This document shows, one piece after another, positions 16,580 to 26,169 of a DNA stretch of 64,000 nucleotides. Within the stretch, counting starts at the first letter, position 1. Every line of letters starts with the position of its first letter. The DNA comes from Hydrogenispora ethanolica (GTDB lineage Bacteria > Bacillota > UBA4882 > UBA8346), in the NCBI RefSeq assembly GCF_004340685.1, contig NZ_SLUN01000006.1, forward strand, positions 108,569-172,568, in the 5' to 3' direction. Both the position numbers and the translations under genes were made by a program. The notes below the pieces were generated by a model, which was not told where the DNA came from, did not search any database, and saw only the letters and a list, made by a program, of their open reading frames with translations.

Positions 16580-17839
16580 TTACGCTTTGACCGTGATGAT
16601 ATCGCTCCAGCGGGTGGTATAACAGGGAGATAATTTGGCCCGCCGCAATTGCCAGTCGCCGTCGCCCACTCCCTGGGCCGCGACTTGGACGGCATCCGGG
16701 CCGAAGCGCAGGCTGATCCGGTCCAGCGCCGCCATTAAGGCCCGTTGTTTTTCCCGTTCCACCGTATCAAAGAGCGAACCCTGCACCCGATCTTCGGGGA
16801 CAATCTCGGAGACCAGAACGCCCGCTTTTTTATAGCGAAAACCGGGACGGAAGATCGTTTCGAACGAGTCCAGAGCGTAGTGAACCAATTCCAAGCTGCT
16901 ACTGGTGGCCACCGGCAAGCGGCGGACGGCGTTGCGGGCGTATTGCGGTTCGTTGGGATTGAACTCATTGGTGTGGATGAAGACCATCAGGACGCCGGCG
17001 CACGATCGCTGCCGGCGCAGTTTGAAAGCGCAGCGGGCCGCAAAGGTGGCGACCGCCTCCCGGATGGGGGCCTTTTCGGTTTGGAATGTTCCAAACGACC
17101 GCGAGGTGCAGATCGCTTGCTTGGCGGGGGGAGCGGTCTCCAGACTCAGACAGGAGACTCCCTCCAGTTCTTTTTTGATGCGCAGGCCGGCCACGGTCAT
17201 CTTCCGGCGCACCCAGCCGTCAGAGAGCCGGATGAGATCCCACGCCGTATTGGCCCCATGGGACCGCAGCAGCTTGGCATACTGCCGGCCGATTCCCCAA
17301 ATCTCTTCCACGGCAAAGCGTTGCAGGCACTGGGCGGTATTTTCGGGGGTGAGGACAAAGACCCCTTGATTCTCGGGGACCTTTTTGGCAAAATGGTTCG
17401 CCAGTTTGGCGAGCACTTTGGTGGGGCCGATCCCCACGCTGACCGGGATGCCGGTGTATTGCAGGACCCGGTTCCGGATGGCCCGGGCGTATGCTTCGAG
17501 TTCCACCGGCAGGCCCGCCAGGCCCAGGAAAGCCTCGTCGATCGAGTAAATCTCCAACTCCGGGGTGAACTCGCCCAGTATGGTCATGACTCGCCGCGAC
17601 ATATCGCCGTACAAGGCATAATTGGATGAATGGACCGCCACCCGGTTTTTTTTGAGGAAGGCGGCGATCTGAAAGGCGGGTTGGGCCATTTGGATCCCCA
17701 GCTGTTTGGCCTCGTTGGAGCGGGCAATCACGCAGCCGTCATTATTGCTCAGGACCACTACCGGCCGTCCGTTCAGGGCCGGGTTAAAGACCCGTTCGCA
17801 GGAGACGTAAAAATTGTTGCAATCCGCCAGCGCGAACAT
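16580..17839 (-). CDS. umuC: Y-family DNA polymerase, UmuC type
   Basis: Catalytic subunit of an error-prone translesion polymerase (Pol V-like), 419 residues. It begins MFALADCNNFYVSCERVF, the UmuC-specific N-terminus, with catalytic Asp6 and the Asp101-Glu102 pair in YSIDEAF. A helix-hairpin-helix segment (WGIGRQYAKLL) and a C-terminal little-finger domain follow. It starts immediately after the stop of the UmuD gene, so the two are co-transcribed and translationally coupled. It shares the SOS promoter upstream of umuD. UmuC of this type is less common in Bacillota than DinB or UvrX-type polymerases. Confidence 0.93.
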   Translation of the reverse strand: MFALADCNNFYVSCERVFNPALNGRPVVVLSNNDGCVIARSNEAKQLGIQMAQPAFQIAAFLKKNRVAVHSSNYALYGDMSRRVMTILGEFTPELEIYSIDEAFLGLAGLPVELEAYARAIRNRVLQYTGIPVSVGIGPTKVLAKLANHFAKKVPENQGVFVLTPENTAQCLQRFAVEEIWGIGRQYAKLLRSHGANTAWDLIRLSDGWVRRKMTVAGLRIKKELEGVSCLSLETAPPAKQAICTSRSFGTFQTEKAPIREAVATFAARCAFKLRRQRSCAGVLMVFIHTNEFNPNEPQYARNAVRRLPVATSSSLELVHYALDSFETIFRPGFRYKKAGVLVSEIVPEDRVQGSLFDTVEREKQRALMAALDRISLRFGPDAVQVAAQGVGDGDWQLRRAKLSPCYTTRWSDIITVKA

Positions 17840-18265
17840 TTAGAAAGCCTTCTTCAAAATATAGGTTACAATGCCCCATACCATAAACTCCGCGCCCTCT
17901 TTTACGGCAATCGGCTCATAGTCCGGATTGGCCGGGATCAAATAGAGTTGCCCCCGGACCGTCCGGAGCCGTTTCAGCGTAAATTCGCCGTCGATCCAAC
18001 ATACGGCCAGGGCGTCATGGCGATACTCCAATGACTTGTCGATAACCAGCAGATCGCCGTCCGCCGCGCCGGCGTCTTTCATGGAATTCCCGTTGACGCG
18101 GCCGTAAAAAGTGGCACTGGGATTTTTGACGACGATTTCATTCAAGTCGAGGATATTTTCGAGATAGTCTTCGGCGGGGGAGGGAAAGCCGGCGGTTATC
18201 TGACGGCCCACGTACGGCAGGCCCGACTTGGAGAGCGTTTCGACGGAGTGAATGGTCAGATTCAT
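17840..18265 (-). CDS. umuD: UmuD, LexA-like self-cleaving S24 peptidase
   Basis: Regulatory subunit of the UmuD'2C polymerase, 141 residues. Self-cleavage is expected at Ala25-Gly26 (QITAGFPSPAEDY), with catalytic Ser61 (NGNSMKD) and Lys98 (FTLKRL); spacing matches E. coli UmuD almost exactly. RecA filaments trigger the cleavage in the family. The ATG at 18265 has AAGGATG upstream; a start at 18292 would fall inside the LexA box, so I reject it. umuC follows directly. An SOS box lies 25 bp before the start. Confidence 0.92.
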   Translation of the reverse strand: MNLTIHSVETLSKSGLPYVGRQITAGFPSPAEDYLENILDLNEIVVKNPSATFYGRVNGNSMKDAGAADGDLLVIDKSLEYRHDALAVCWIDGEFTLKRLRTVRGQLYLIPANPDYEPIAVKEGAEFMVWGIVTYILKKAF

Positions 18266-18289
18266 GCGCGATCCATCCTTTCTTGGATA

Positions 18290-18303
18290 CAAACATATGT
18301 TCG
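18290..18303 (-). promoter_or_regulatory. LexA (SOS) box of the umuDC operon
   Basis: On the minus strand CGAACATATGTTTG, matching the Bacillus-type LexA consensus CGAACRNRYGTTYG at every fixed position. It lies 25 bp upstream of the umuD start, close to an AT-rich TATAAT-like element near 18316-18322, so bound LexA would block transcription. Confidence 0.85.
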
Positions 18304-18850
18304 ATCATTTTATATTATAAGCAAGATTTCTTCCGAAAAACAGTGGTGAAAGATGGAAATGAATGTTTCCTGCGCGTTGGCCAAGTCTCCCCGGGAATAT
18401 TTGTGCCGGCCCGGTTGGAGTTCCACCCGGATGGAGGTGAAACGGAACGGACCGCGTCAAGAATCACACCAAAAACATGGAGCGTTCACAAAACGAACAT
18501 ACAATTCATTTACACTGAAAAAGGACAGCCGAAAGCGTTCAAACGGATGAAAGCAAGCGGAATGGGGATTTGCTACGGCTTCATAGCAAAAAGGCGGGCT
18601 TTTATTTTTTTGCTTTCTTTTACTCAGGGACGCTCGTTCGGATAATGCCGCAATTCACTGGCTTCCCAAACGTTTTAAGTTTCGGCTAACGTTTCAAACG
18701 GTTGAAAAATCTGATTGAAGTTCGAGCCCGGGATAACCCGGTCTTTTGGGAGAAGCTGCGGTTTAATATCATTGCGTTCCATAACTCAAAACCGTATGCG
18801 GCGATTCAGCCCAAACGATCCGCGAGATAAATCAATGAAAGGTGATTGCG
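18304..18850. other. Intergenic region between umuD and the RND operon
   Basis: About 550 bp between divergent transcription units. Short ORFs (for example 18353-18550 on the plus strand) have no convincing ribosome binding site or family features. An imperfect inverted segment with T-run near 18591-18615 (AAAAAGGCGGGCTTTTATTTTTTT) might be a weak terminator. I see no regulator gene for the efflux operon here. Confidence 0.4.
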
Positions 18851-19909
18851 ATGCGAAAATTGATACCCTTGTTGCTGCTGTTATTGATCGCCGGCGCCAT
18901 GGTGTTCGTACTGTTTCATAACAAAGCCGAGGTCGACCGGAAAGCCAACAATGCCCAAGCGGCGACGGTTACACCGGTTTCGGTCATGACCGCCCGGAAA
19001 CAGACGGTCGATAGCAGCTACACCAGGACCAGCACCATCGTTGCCGACAATGAAGTGTCCGTGGTGGCGCAAGCCAGCGGCAAAGTCGTTGCGGTTTACG
19101 CCGATGTCGGTTCCCGTTTGAATGCCGGCGCTCCGCTGTTCAAGATCGATGACGCGGTGTTACGGTCCAAGCTGGCTTCGGCGCGAACCGCGTATGATGT
19201 CGCCCGCAAGGAATGGGAGCGGGCGGTGCGTTTACATCAAGAGCAGGTCATTTCCGATTCCGATCTGGAATCTTGCGAGGAAACTTTCCAGTCCAGCAAG
19301 GCGAATTACAACGCCGCCCAACAGGACTACAACGATGCGACGATCACCGCTCCGGTCCGGGGCGTCGTGACGGAACGCGCCGTCGCGCTGGGCGCCACGG
19401 TCAGTTCGGGAACCGTCGTGGCGACACTGATCGATGATTCGGCGTATAAAATCACGGTCAATGTCGGGGAGCAGGAAGCCTTCAAGTTGAAGACCGGCGA
19501 TGCCGTCAAGATCGAGACCGATGTTTATCCGGGCGTGGCGTTGAGCGGCCGCATCCGGAGCATCAGCGGCAAGAGCGACGCGGTACATACCTTCCCGGTG
19601 GAGGTCCAGATCGTGAACGACAAGACGCATCCCTTAAAATCGGGAATCTTCGGCAAGGTTACCTTTCATCTCGGAACGCTCCGCGATGCGTTGGTCATCC
19701 CCAGGGAAGCCTTGGTGGGGAGCGTGAAAGAGCCCCGGATTTATGTAGCCGAACATGGCGTCGCCAAGCTGCGGGATATTGTAGTCGGCGCGGAGGTCGA
19801 CGCGAAACTGGTGGTGACCGCGGGCTTATCCGAGAACGAACCGGTCATCGTCAGCGGGCAGGAGAATTTGCGGGATAACGCGGCCATCAAAGTCATCCAT
19901 ATGAAATAG
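18851..19909 (+). CDS. RND efflux periplasmic adaptor (membrane fusion protein)
   Basis: Links an RND pump to an outer-membrane channel. 352 residues: N-terminal signal or anchor helix (KLIPLLLLLLIAGAMVFVLF), a barrel-sandwich (lipoyl) half (about 60-95, VVAQASGKVVAVYADVG), an alpha-helical hairpin (about 96-160), the second lipoyl half (ATITAPVRGVVTERAV) and beta-barrel/membrane-proximal domains. There is no lipobox cysteine, so it is anchored by the N-terminal helix. The ATG at 18851 is preceded by AAAGGTGA; a GTG at 18842 is a less likely start. It begins a three-gene efflux operon. Confidence 0.93.
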   Translation: MRKLIPLLLLLLIAGAMVFVLFHNKAEVDRKANNAQAATVTPVSVMTARKQTVDSSYTRTSTIVADNEVSVVAQASGKVVAVYADVGSRLNAGAPLFKIDDAVLRSKLASARTAYDVARKEWERAVRLHQEQVISDSDLESCEETFQSSKANYNAAQQDYNDATITAPVRGVVTERAVALGATVSSGTVVATLIDDSAYKITVNVGEQEAFKLKTGDAVKIETDVYPGVALSGRIRSISGKSDAVHTFPVEVQIVNDKTHPLKSGIFGKVTFHLGTLRDALVIPREALVGSVKEPRIYVAEHGVAKLRDIVVGAEVDAKLVVTAGLSENEPVIVSGQENLRDNAAIKVIHMK

Positions 19910-19912
19910 ATC

Positions 19913-19934
19913 GTTCACCCTTTATAGGGTGAAC
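19913..19934 (+). other. Perfect intercistronic hairpin between adaptor and pump genes
   Basis: GTTCACCCT (19913-19921) and AGGGTGAAC (19926-19934) form a 9-bp stem with a TTAT loop. There is no T-run, so it probably protects or processes the mRNA rather than stopping transcription. Confidence 0.55.
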
Positions 19935-19981
19935 ACGGATTCGCCCGGCATTGCGCATTCATTATCAAAGCAGGTGAGTAT

Positions 19982-22900
19982 ATGACAATTACGGAGTTGT
20001 CCATCAAGCGACCGATTTTGGTGATTGTGGCTTTTTTGGCCATCACCTTGATCGGACTGTTCGCTTATTCCAATTTGAAATATGAGACCTTCCCCAGCAT
20101 GACCGCGCCGGTGGTTGCGATCTCCACCACCTATAGCGGCGCTTCCGCCAGTGTTGTGGAGTCGACGGTGACCAAAAAGATTGAAGACGCGATCTCCGGG
20201 ATTAATAATGTCGACACGGTCTCCTCGACCTCGCAGGAAGGCCTCTCCACAGTCACCGTCACGTTGCGGTCCGGAGCCGATGTCAACGTGGCGCTCCAGG
20301 ATGTTCAGAGCAAAATCAATCAGATCGCCGATGAATTGCCGGATGACGCCGATACCCCGACGTACTCGAAATTTTCCAGCAGCGACCGGCCGGTGATGCA
20401 GATCGGCGTCACCAGCAATATGAATGGCAAGGATTTTTATCAATATTTGACCGATACGATCAAACCGCAGTTGGCCAAGCAACCCGGGGTCGGCCAGATC
20501 ACCCTGGTGGGCGGGATCCAGCGCGAAATCCGGGTCAATGTCGACAGTCAAAAATTGCAGGCCTATGGGATTTCCAGCGCCACGGTCACCAGCGCCATTG
20601 CCAACGCCAATCTCGACTACCCCACCGGCAAGGTGAAGGATGAGGATGGCCAGTACGTACTGCGTTTATCCGGCAAAATCAATTCGCTGGAAGAGCTGCG
20701 GAGCCTGATTGTCAAACGTTCTTCCTCCGGTAACGTCGTATTGTCGGATATCGCGGATGTCCAGGACGGCAATAAGGATCAAGGGACCATCAACCGGGTG
20801 AACGGCGCTGTTTCCGTGGGAATTCGAGTTTACAAACAATCCGACGCCAACGAGGTCGAGGTTTGCCAGGCGGTCCGAAAAACGCTGCAGCGCTTGGAGG
20901 ATCAGAACCGTTCGCTTCACTTGAAATTCGTGGTCATTGAAGACAACTCCACCTATACCATAGACTCCGCCAATGCCGTAAAGGAGGACCTGGGGATCGC
21001 CATCGTGCTGGTGGCCATCGTGATGCTGCTGTTCCTGCATAGCCTGAGGAATGCCTTAATCGTCATGGTGGCCATTCCCACTTCCTTGGTGGCGACTTTT
21101 ATCGGCATGTGGGCTACCGGCTGCACGATGAATATCATCACCCTCCTGGCCATGTCGCTGGTCATCGGGATTCTGGTGGATGACTCCATCGTGGTGCTGG
21201 AGAATATCCACCATCATTTGGAGCTGGGCGAAGAGAAACGGGCCGCCGCGCTCAAAGGAAGAAACGAGATCGGCCTGACCGCGTTGTCAATCACCCTCGT
21301 TGATGTGGTGGTCTTTTTACCCCTCACGCTGGTTTCGGGAATGATCGGCGGCATCTTGCATCAATTCTCCCTGGTGGTGGTGATGTCCACCCTGGTGAGC
21401 CTGTTCGTCTCGTTCACGGTCACGCCGATGCTGGCCTCGCGATTCTCCAAGGCGGAAGCGCTCTGCGACGGCAGCCTGATGGGACGGTTCGGCCTGTGGT
21501 TTGAGGCAAAATACAATCGCATGGTCGAGTCCTATCTTCAGCTTTTGAACTGGTGCCTGGAGAACCGGGGCAAAGTGCTCCTGCTGGTCGGAGCGCTCTT
21601 TGTCGCGGTGCTGGCGCTGATTCCAGCCGGATTCATCGGCTCCGAATTCATGCCGTCGGCGGATCAAGGCCAGCTAACTGTCAAGATCGAACTTCCGACC
21701 CGGGCCAAACTGGAACAGACCAACCAAATGACCGAAAAAGCGGAGCGGATGATCCGGGCGCTCCCGGAAGTCGCCCAGTTATTCACCACCGTCGGTACCT
21801 CGGATAATGCGATGGCGGCCACCTCCACCAGCAATAGCGCCGAGATTGAGGTGGTGCTGGTCGACAAGAAGCAACGTTCGCGGAGTACCGATGAAGTAGT
21901 GCACCTGATCAAAGATAAAATGGATCAGCTTCCCGGGATTGTGGCGCATGTCAATGCCTCCAGCGTCATGGGCGGCGGCCAGACCCCGATCCGGTACGTG
22001 GTAACCGGCGTCAATTGGAATAAGGCTTATCAGGGAGCGCTGCAGGTGAAGCAGCTCCTCGCCCGGATCCCGGGAACCAAAGATTTGCAGTTGTCGACGG
22101 AGAACGCCCAACCGGAGGTGCAGATCCAGATCGACCGCGAGAAAATGACCCAACTGGGCCTCAGCATCAGTGATATCGGTTCGGTTTTACAAACCGGCTA
22201 TACCGGCGACACCAGTTCCAAATTCCGCGATCAGGACGGCACCGAATACGATATCCGGATCATCTACGACTCGCAGGATCGCTCCCGGACCAGCGATGTC
22301 GGAGCGCAAAGCTTTGTGAATGACTCCGGCGAAGTCGTTCAGCTGAACCAGTTCGCGACGCTCGTGAATGGCGCCGGGCCCAATAAATTAAGCCGGCAGG
22401 ACCGCAATTACGCCATTACCGTCTCTTCCCAGGCGGTGGGCCGAACCAGCGGCAGCATTGCCGGGGATTTCAACAAGCTGTTGGCCCGCGCCAGACTCCC
22501 GGAAGGGGTAGCGGTGATGCCGGGCGGTATGCTAAAAGAGCAGGGTACGGCCTTCGGCAGCCTGGGATTGGCGCTGCTGGCCGCGGTGATCTTCGTTTAT
22601 CTGATCATGACCGCGCTGTATAACTCCTTTATTTACCCGTTCGTGGTGGGATTCTCGGTGCCGTTGGCGCTCATCGGCGCCATTCTGGGGCTCGGCCTGA
22701 CCGGGAATTCGCTGGCGATCTTCTCGATCCTGGGAATCATCATGCAGGTCGGCTTGGTGAGCAAGAACGCCATCCTACTGGTGGACTTCGCCAACCGGGC
22801 CCGCGAGGCCGGCGCCGGCGTGAAAGAAGCGTTGCTGGAAGCGGGACGGGAACGAATCCGGCCGATCCTCATGACCACGCTGACCATGATCCTGGGGATG

Positions 22901-23080
22901 CTGCCCCTGGCTTTGTCGAATACGACCGGTTCCGAGTTTAAACACGGCATGGGTTGGGCATTGATCGGCGGGTTAACCTCATCGATGCTGATGACCCTGA
23001 TTGTGGTGCCCATCGTCTATACCCTCGTCGAGCAGGTCCGGGTTCGGATTGTAAAAGAGAGGGGCAGTGCGGCCGCGTGA
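19982..23080 (+). CDS. RND multidrug efflux permease (AcrB/MexF, HAE1 family)
   Basis: Proton-driven inner-membrane pump, 1032 residues, the usual length. It shows the internal duplication: transmembrane helix 1 (ILVIVAFLAITLIGLFAY), a large periplasmic loop, helices 2-6 (about 335-485), a second large loop, and helices 8-12 (about 850-1020). The helix-4 region SLVIGILVDDSIVVLENIHHH carries the essential adjacent aspartates of the proton relay. It is preceded by the adaptor and followed by TolC, a complete tripartite set. Substrates cannot be predicted. No local regulator gene is present. Confidence 0.95.
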   Translation: MTITELSIKRPILVIVAFLAITLIGLFAYSNLKYETFPSMTAPVVAISTTYSGASASVVESTVTKKIEDAISGINNVDTVSSTSQEGLSTVTVTLRSGADVNVALQDVQSKINQIADELPDDADTPTYSKFSSSDRPVMQIGVTSNMNGKDFYQYLTDTIKPQLAKQPGVGQITLVGGIQREIRVNVDSQKLQAYGISSATVTSAIANANLDYPTGKVKDEDGQYVLRLSGKINSLEELRSLIVKRSSSGNVVLSDIADVQDGNKDQGTINRVNGAVSVGIRVYKQSDANEVEVCQAVRKTLQRLEDQNRSLHLKFVVIEDNSTYTIDSANAVKEDLGIAIVLVAIVMLLFLHSLRNALIVMVAIPTSLVATFIGMWATGCTMNIITLLAMSLVIGILVDDSIVVLENIHHHLELGEEKRAAALKGRNEIGLTALSITLVDVVVFLPLTLVSGMIGGILHQFSLVVVMSTLVSLFVSFTVTPMLASRFSKAEALCDGSLMGRFGLWFEAKYNRMVESYLQLLNWCLENRGKVLLLVGALFVAVLALIPAGFIGSEFMPSADQGQLTVKIELPTRAKLEQTNQMTEKAERMIRALPEVAQLFTTVGTSDNAMAATSTSNSAEIEVVLVDKKQRSRSTDEVVHLIKDKMDQLPGIVAHVNASSVMGGGQTPIRYVVTGVNWNKAYQGALQVKQLLARIPGTKDLQLSTENAQPEVQIQIDREKMTQLGLSISDIGSVLQTGYTGDTSSKFRDQDGTEYDIRIIYDSQDRSRTSDVGAQSFVNDSGEVVQLNQFATLVNGAGPNKLSRQDRNYAITVSSQAVGRTSGSIAGDFNKLLARARLPEGVAVMPGGMLKEQGTAFGSLGLALLAAVIFVYLIMTALYNSFIYPFVVGFSVPLALIGAILGLGLTGNSLAIFSILGIIMQVGLVSKNAILLVDFANRAREAGAGVKEALLEAGRERIRPILMTTLTMILGMLPLALSNTTGSEFKHGMGWALIGGLTSSMLMTLIVVPIVYTLVEQVRVRIVKERGSAAA

Positions 23081-23167
23081 GCGCGACAGAACATTGCATG
23101 GATTCATTCCCGGAGAATATGAGTTGACCGAGTTTCGCACATACAATTCTAGCCAGAGGTGTTGCAG

Positions 23168-24421
23168 ATGTTACGAAAGGCATTGATTCCTTTCCTGATC
23201 GTTTCAGGGATGATGCTCCCGGCTCTAGCGGCGGCCGCGGCCGCGGATACGCCCCCGCCAACCCGGGTCTTATCGCTGGAAACCTGTTTACAACTGGGTT
23301 TCGCCAATAGCCGGGAGCTGCAGCAAGAAGCCCAAAATATGAAAGTGGCCCAGGAAAGCGTCAATCAAGCGGCGGCGGGTTTCCGGCCCACGGTGGACTA
23401 TAGCGTCAGCCGCGTCCAGCAGACGGCCGGAACCGATTATAACAGCGGTACCGTATCGATCGACCTGCCCTTGCTCAACCGCGGCAAACTGTCGAACAGC
23501 CTCCGGGTGGCGCTGCTCGGGCTGGACAGCGCCAAGGAGGACGAACGCCAGACCAGACTCCAGCTCACTTACGATATTAAAGCGGGATTCTACGATCTAT
23601 GGTTGAAAGAACAGCAACTCGCCGTCGCCCAGGCTTCCTACGATAATCTGGGCCAGCATTATCAGCAGGTCGAAAAATACTATCAAGTCGGGAAAAAGTC
23701 CCAATATGAGCTGCTCGAGGCCGAAGTATCCTGGAAACAGCAGAAAGCGGAAGTCATCTCGGCCAAGAGCGAAGTCGCGCTGGCGCGGCTGACTTTGGCG
23801 ACTTTGATTGGGATCGATAAGGATCAAGCGTTTCAACTCGCATATGATTCGGCCATGGGGCAGATTCCCGCTCAAGTCAACCTGACGTTGAATCCGCTCT
23901 TGGAAAAGGCCTACCGGCAACGTCCCGACATGATCCAGGGGGAGCAAGCCATCCAAATTGCCCAATACAATGTGGAGATCGCCAAGGCCAATCTCAACCC
24001 GGCGCTGTCCCTGTCGGGAACCCATGCCGACTCTACCGACAACTGGCAATATGTCCTGGGCGTGAGCGGCACCTTATACGACGGCAAGGTCACCGCTTCC
24101 AAAGTCAAGGCTGCGGAGGAAACGTTGCAGCTTGCCAGGATTAACGCGGCCAAAACGCGGGACTCGGCGCGGGAGAACATTCAAAAGGCATTGCAAACGG
24201 TTCAGGTCGATTGGGAGAAAGCCGGCGCCTACCAGGCCAATGTGGAGTTGGCCAAAGAAGATTTACGGATGACCGAGATTCGTTACAATGCCGGAGTAGC
24301 CACCATTATGGATGTCCGGGATCGTCAGCTTGCCCTGGACGAAGCACAGGACCAATACTATCAGGCGGTTTCCTCCTATCGTACCGGTTTGGCGAAGCTC
24401 GAATTGGAATTGGGAAACTGA
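23168..24421 (+). CDS. TolC-family outer membrane efflux protein
   Basis: Outer-membrane channel of the tripartite pump, 417 residues. A signal peptide (LIPFLIVSGMMLPALAAAAAA) is followed by two repeated OEP units of long helices and short strands (about 30-220 and 225-417). The internal repeat is visible in LAVAQASYDNLGQHYQQVEKY-like and LAKEDLRMTEIRYNAGVATI-like segments. The ATG at 23168 follows AGAGGTG; a GTG at 23159 is possible. A dedicated TolC is strong evidence for an outer membrane, hence a diderm Firmicute. It closes the efflux operon. Confidence 0.92.
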   Translation: MLRKALIPFLIVSGMMLPALAAAAAADTPPPTRVLSLETCLQLGFANSRELQQEAQNMKVAQESVNQAAAGFRPTVDYSVSRVQQTAGTDYNSGTVSIDLPLLNRGKLSNSLRVALLGLDSAKEDERQTRLQLTYDIKAGFYDLWLKEQQLAVAQASYDNLGQHYQQVEKYYQVGKKSQYELLEAEVSWKQQKAEVISAKSEVALARLTLATLIGIDKDQAFQLAYDSAMGQIPAQVNLTLNPLLEKAYRQRPDMIQGEQAIQIAQYNVEIAKANLNPALSLSGTHADSTDNWQYVLGVSGTLYDGKVTASKVKAAEETLQLARINAAKTRDSARENIQKALQTVQVDWEKAGAYQANVELAKEDLRMTEIRYNAGVATIMDVRDRQLALDEAQDQYYQAVSSYRTGLAKLELELGN

Positions 24422-24601
24422 CCGGAGGTTCCGGTTTCCATGGACAATCTGGAACGGGAATCGGCCGAGACCATAGCAACCCAGATATTGGGATATTAAA
24501 TGGACGAAAGTGTCTCTTCGCACAGCTTGAATCCGGTTTATTGTAACCGCAGGCTGAAATGGGGGATTGGCAATGGCTTGAGTCTGAAGGAGTAAAGGTT
24601 G

Positions 24602-25993
24602 ATGGATCATACGCAACAACTTAGTGAAAAAAACATATCCAAGCTGCTCTTCGAGTTTTCCCTCCCGGCAATCGTAGGAATGCTGGTGAATTCTTTATAC
24701 AACGTGATTGACCGGGCATTTATCGGCAACAGCGTAGGCACGCTGGGGCTGGCGGGAGTCACCATCAGTTTCCCGGTGATGCTGATTATCGTCGCGTTTG
24801 TACTGCTGATCGGCATCGGAGCCAGCGCGCTGGTCTCCATCAAGCTGGGGGAGGGTGACCGGGACCAAGCGGAACGCATTGTGGGAAACGCATTTCTGCT
24901 GCTGACTATCGTATCTTTGGCAATTACGTTTTTTGGCCTGATATTTTTGAAACCAGTATTGAAACTCTTCGGCGCCAGCCGCGAAGTATTGCCCTACGCT
25001 GAAGCCTATCTGCAGGTTATTTTGGGGGGGACGCTCTTTCAGAGCATAGGGTTCGGCATGAATAATTTCATCCGGGGCGAGGGGAACCCCAGGACGGCCA
25101 TGTTCACCATGCTGCTGGGGGCCGCATTAAATGTCGTATTTTGCCCCATTTTCATTTTCGGTCTGGGAATGGGCATCCGGGGCTCGGCGCTGGCCACTGT
25201 ACTGGCGCAAGGGATCTCCGGTTTATGGGTGCTTCATTATTTCATCTCCGGAAAAAGTTCGCTAAAAATCCGGCGTAAAAATCTCAAGCTGGATCAAGCG
25301 ATCGTTGGCAAGATCATCGCTCTCGGCTCGGCCCAGTTTGTGATGGAGCTGGCCACCAGCCTGGTCAATCTGATCCTGAACCGCAGCCTAATCCGGTACG
25401 GCGGCGATCTCGCCATCTCCGGAATGGGCATCGTAACCAGCCTGCAAACGCTGGTGCTGATGCCGTTATTCGGCATCAACCAGGGAGTTCAGCCGATTAT
25501 CGGCTTTAACTATGGCGCCCAAAAATACGACCGGGTCAAGCAGGCATTAAAGTTGGCCGTTTTGGGCGCCAGTATCATCGCGATAGCCGGATTTGTCATC
25601 GTGGAAGCATTTCCCGAGCAGCTGGTTGGGGTGTTCAATCGGGACGATGCCCGGTTGCGCGATTTCACGGTTTACGCGATGCGGGTTTTCCTGATGATGT
25701 TGCCGCTCATCGGTTTTCAAGTCATCGGTTCCAATTACTTCATGGCGGTGGGGCGCCCCACTCCGGCGGCTTTGTTGAGTTTATCCCGCCAGTTTATCCT
25801 GCTGATCCCGGCGGTGCTTATTCTGCCGCATTTTTTCAAACTGCATGGCGTGATCATGGCGGGGCCGGTCGCCGATTTTGGCGCGTCGCTCATTACTGCC
25901 GCATGGCTATATCAAGAGTTACGGCGTCTTCATGTCATGAGCGGAAAAATGCCGGCAATCACCGCCATGAAACAGGGGGAGACTCACGGATGA
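24602..25993 (+). CDS. MATE family multidrug/cation antiporter
   Basis: A 463-residue membrane protein with 12 predicted spans in two homologous bundles. The first begins LLFEFSLPAIVGMLVNSLYN, a typical NorM/DinF-like opening; the second begins IIALGSAQFVMELATSLVN. MATE proteins export cationic drugs or dyes using sodium or protons. The ATG at 24602 follows GGAGTAAAGG; the preceding TTG is less likely. The stop overlaps the start of a 35-codon ORF (ATGA). It may be transcribed with the RND operon, as no terminator is visible in the 180-bp gap. Confidence 0.92.
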   Translation: MDHTQQLSEKNISKLLFEFSLPAIVGMLVNSLYNVIDRAFIGNSVGTLGLAGVTISFPVMLIIVAFVLLIGIGASALVSIKLGEGDRDQAERIVGNAFLLLTIVSLAITFFGLIFLKPVLKLFGASREVLPYAEAYLQVILGGTLFQSIGFGMNNFIRGEGNPRTAMFTMLLGAALNVVFCPIFIFGLGMGIRGSALATVLAQGISGLWVLHYFISGKSSLKIRRKNLKLDQAIVGKIIALGSAQFVMELATSLVNLILNRSLIRYGGDLAISGMGIVTSLQTLVLMPLFGINQGVQPIIGFNYGAQKYDRVKQALKLAVLGASIIAIAGFVIVEAFPEQLVGVFNRDDARLRDFTVYAMRVFLMMLPLIGFQVIGSNYFMAVGRPTPAALLSLSRQFILLIPAVLILPHFFKLHGVIMAGPVADFGASLITAAWLYQELRRLHVMSGKMPAITAMKQGETHG

Positions 25994-26097
25994 GCCGCGA
26001 GAAAATCAAGGAACCCGTCAAGATGCTGGCGGCATTTGAGCGGGGCTCCCTCCGGCCCGTCGCCTTTGAATGGCATAACCGGATTATAAACTTATGA
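25990..26097 (+). CDS. 35-residue small protein translationally coupled to the MATE gene
   Basis: Short ORF starting with the ATGA overlap at the MATE stop. The peptide contains KEPVKMLAAFERGSLRPVAF followed by EWHNRIINL. This pattern (short strand, basic/proline turn, FxWxxR) resembles the small beta-rich DUF6504-like domains found next to Bacillota genes, but it is about half the usual size. It may be a real microprotein or a domain shortened by a premature stop. I infer expression only from the coupling. Confidence 0.5.
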   Translation: MSREKIKEPVKMLAAFERGSLRPVAFEWHNRIINL

Positions 26098-26169
26098 AAC
26101 CGTTATTTTTGAAAGTATCAGACGGATGCCATTTGGGATATGGATTTCGTCATAAAGGAGTGAAGGGCC

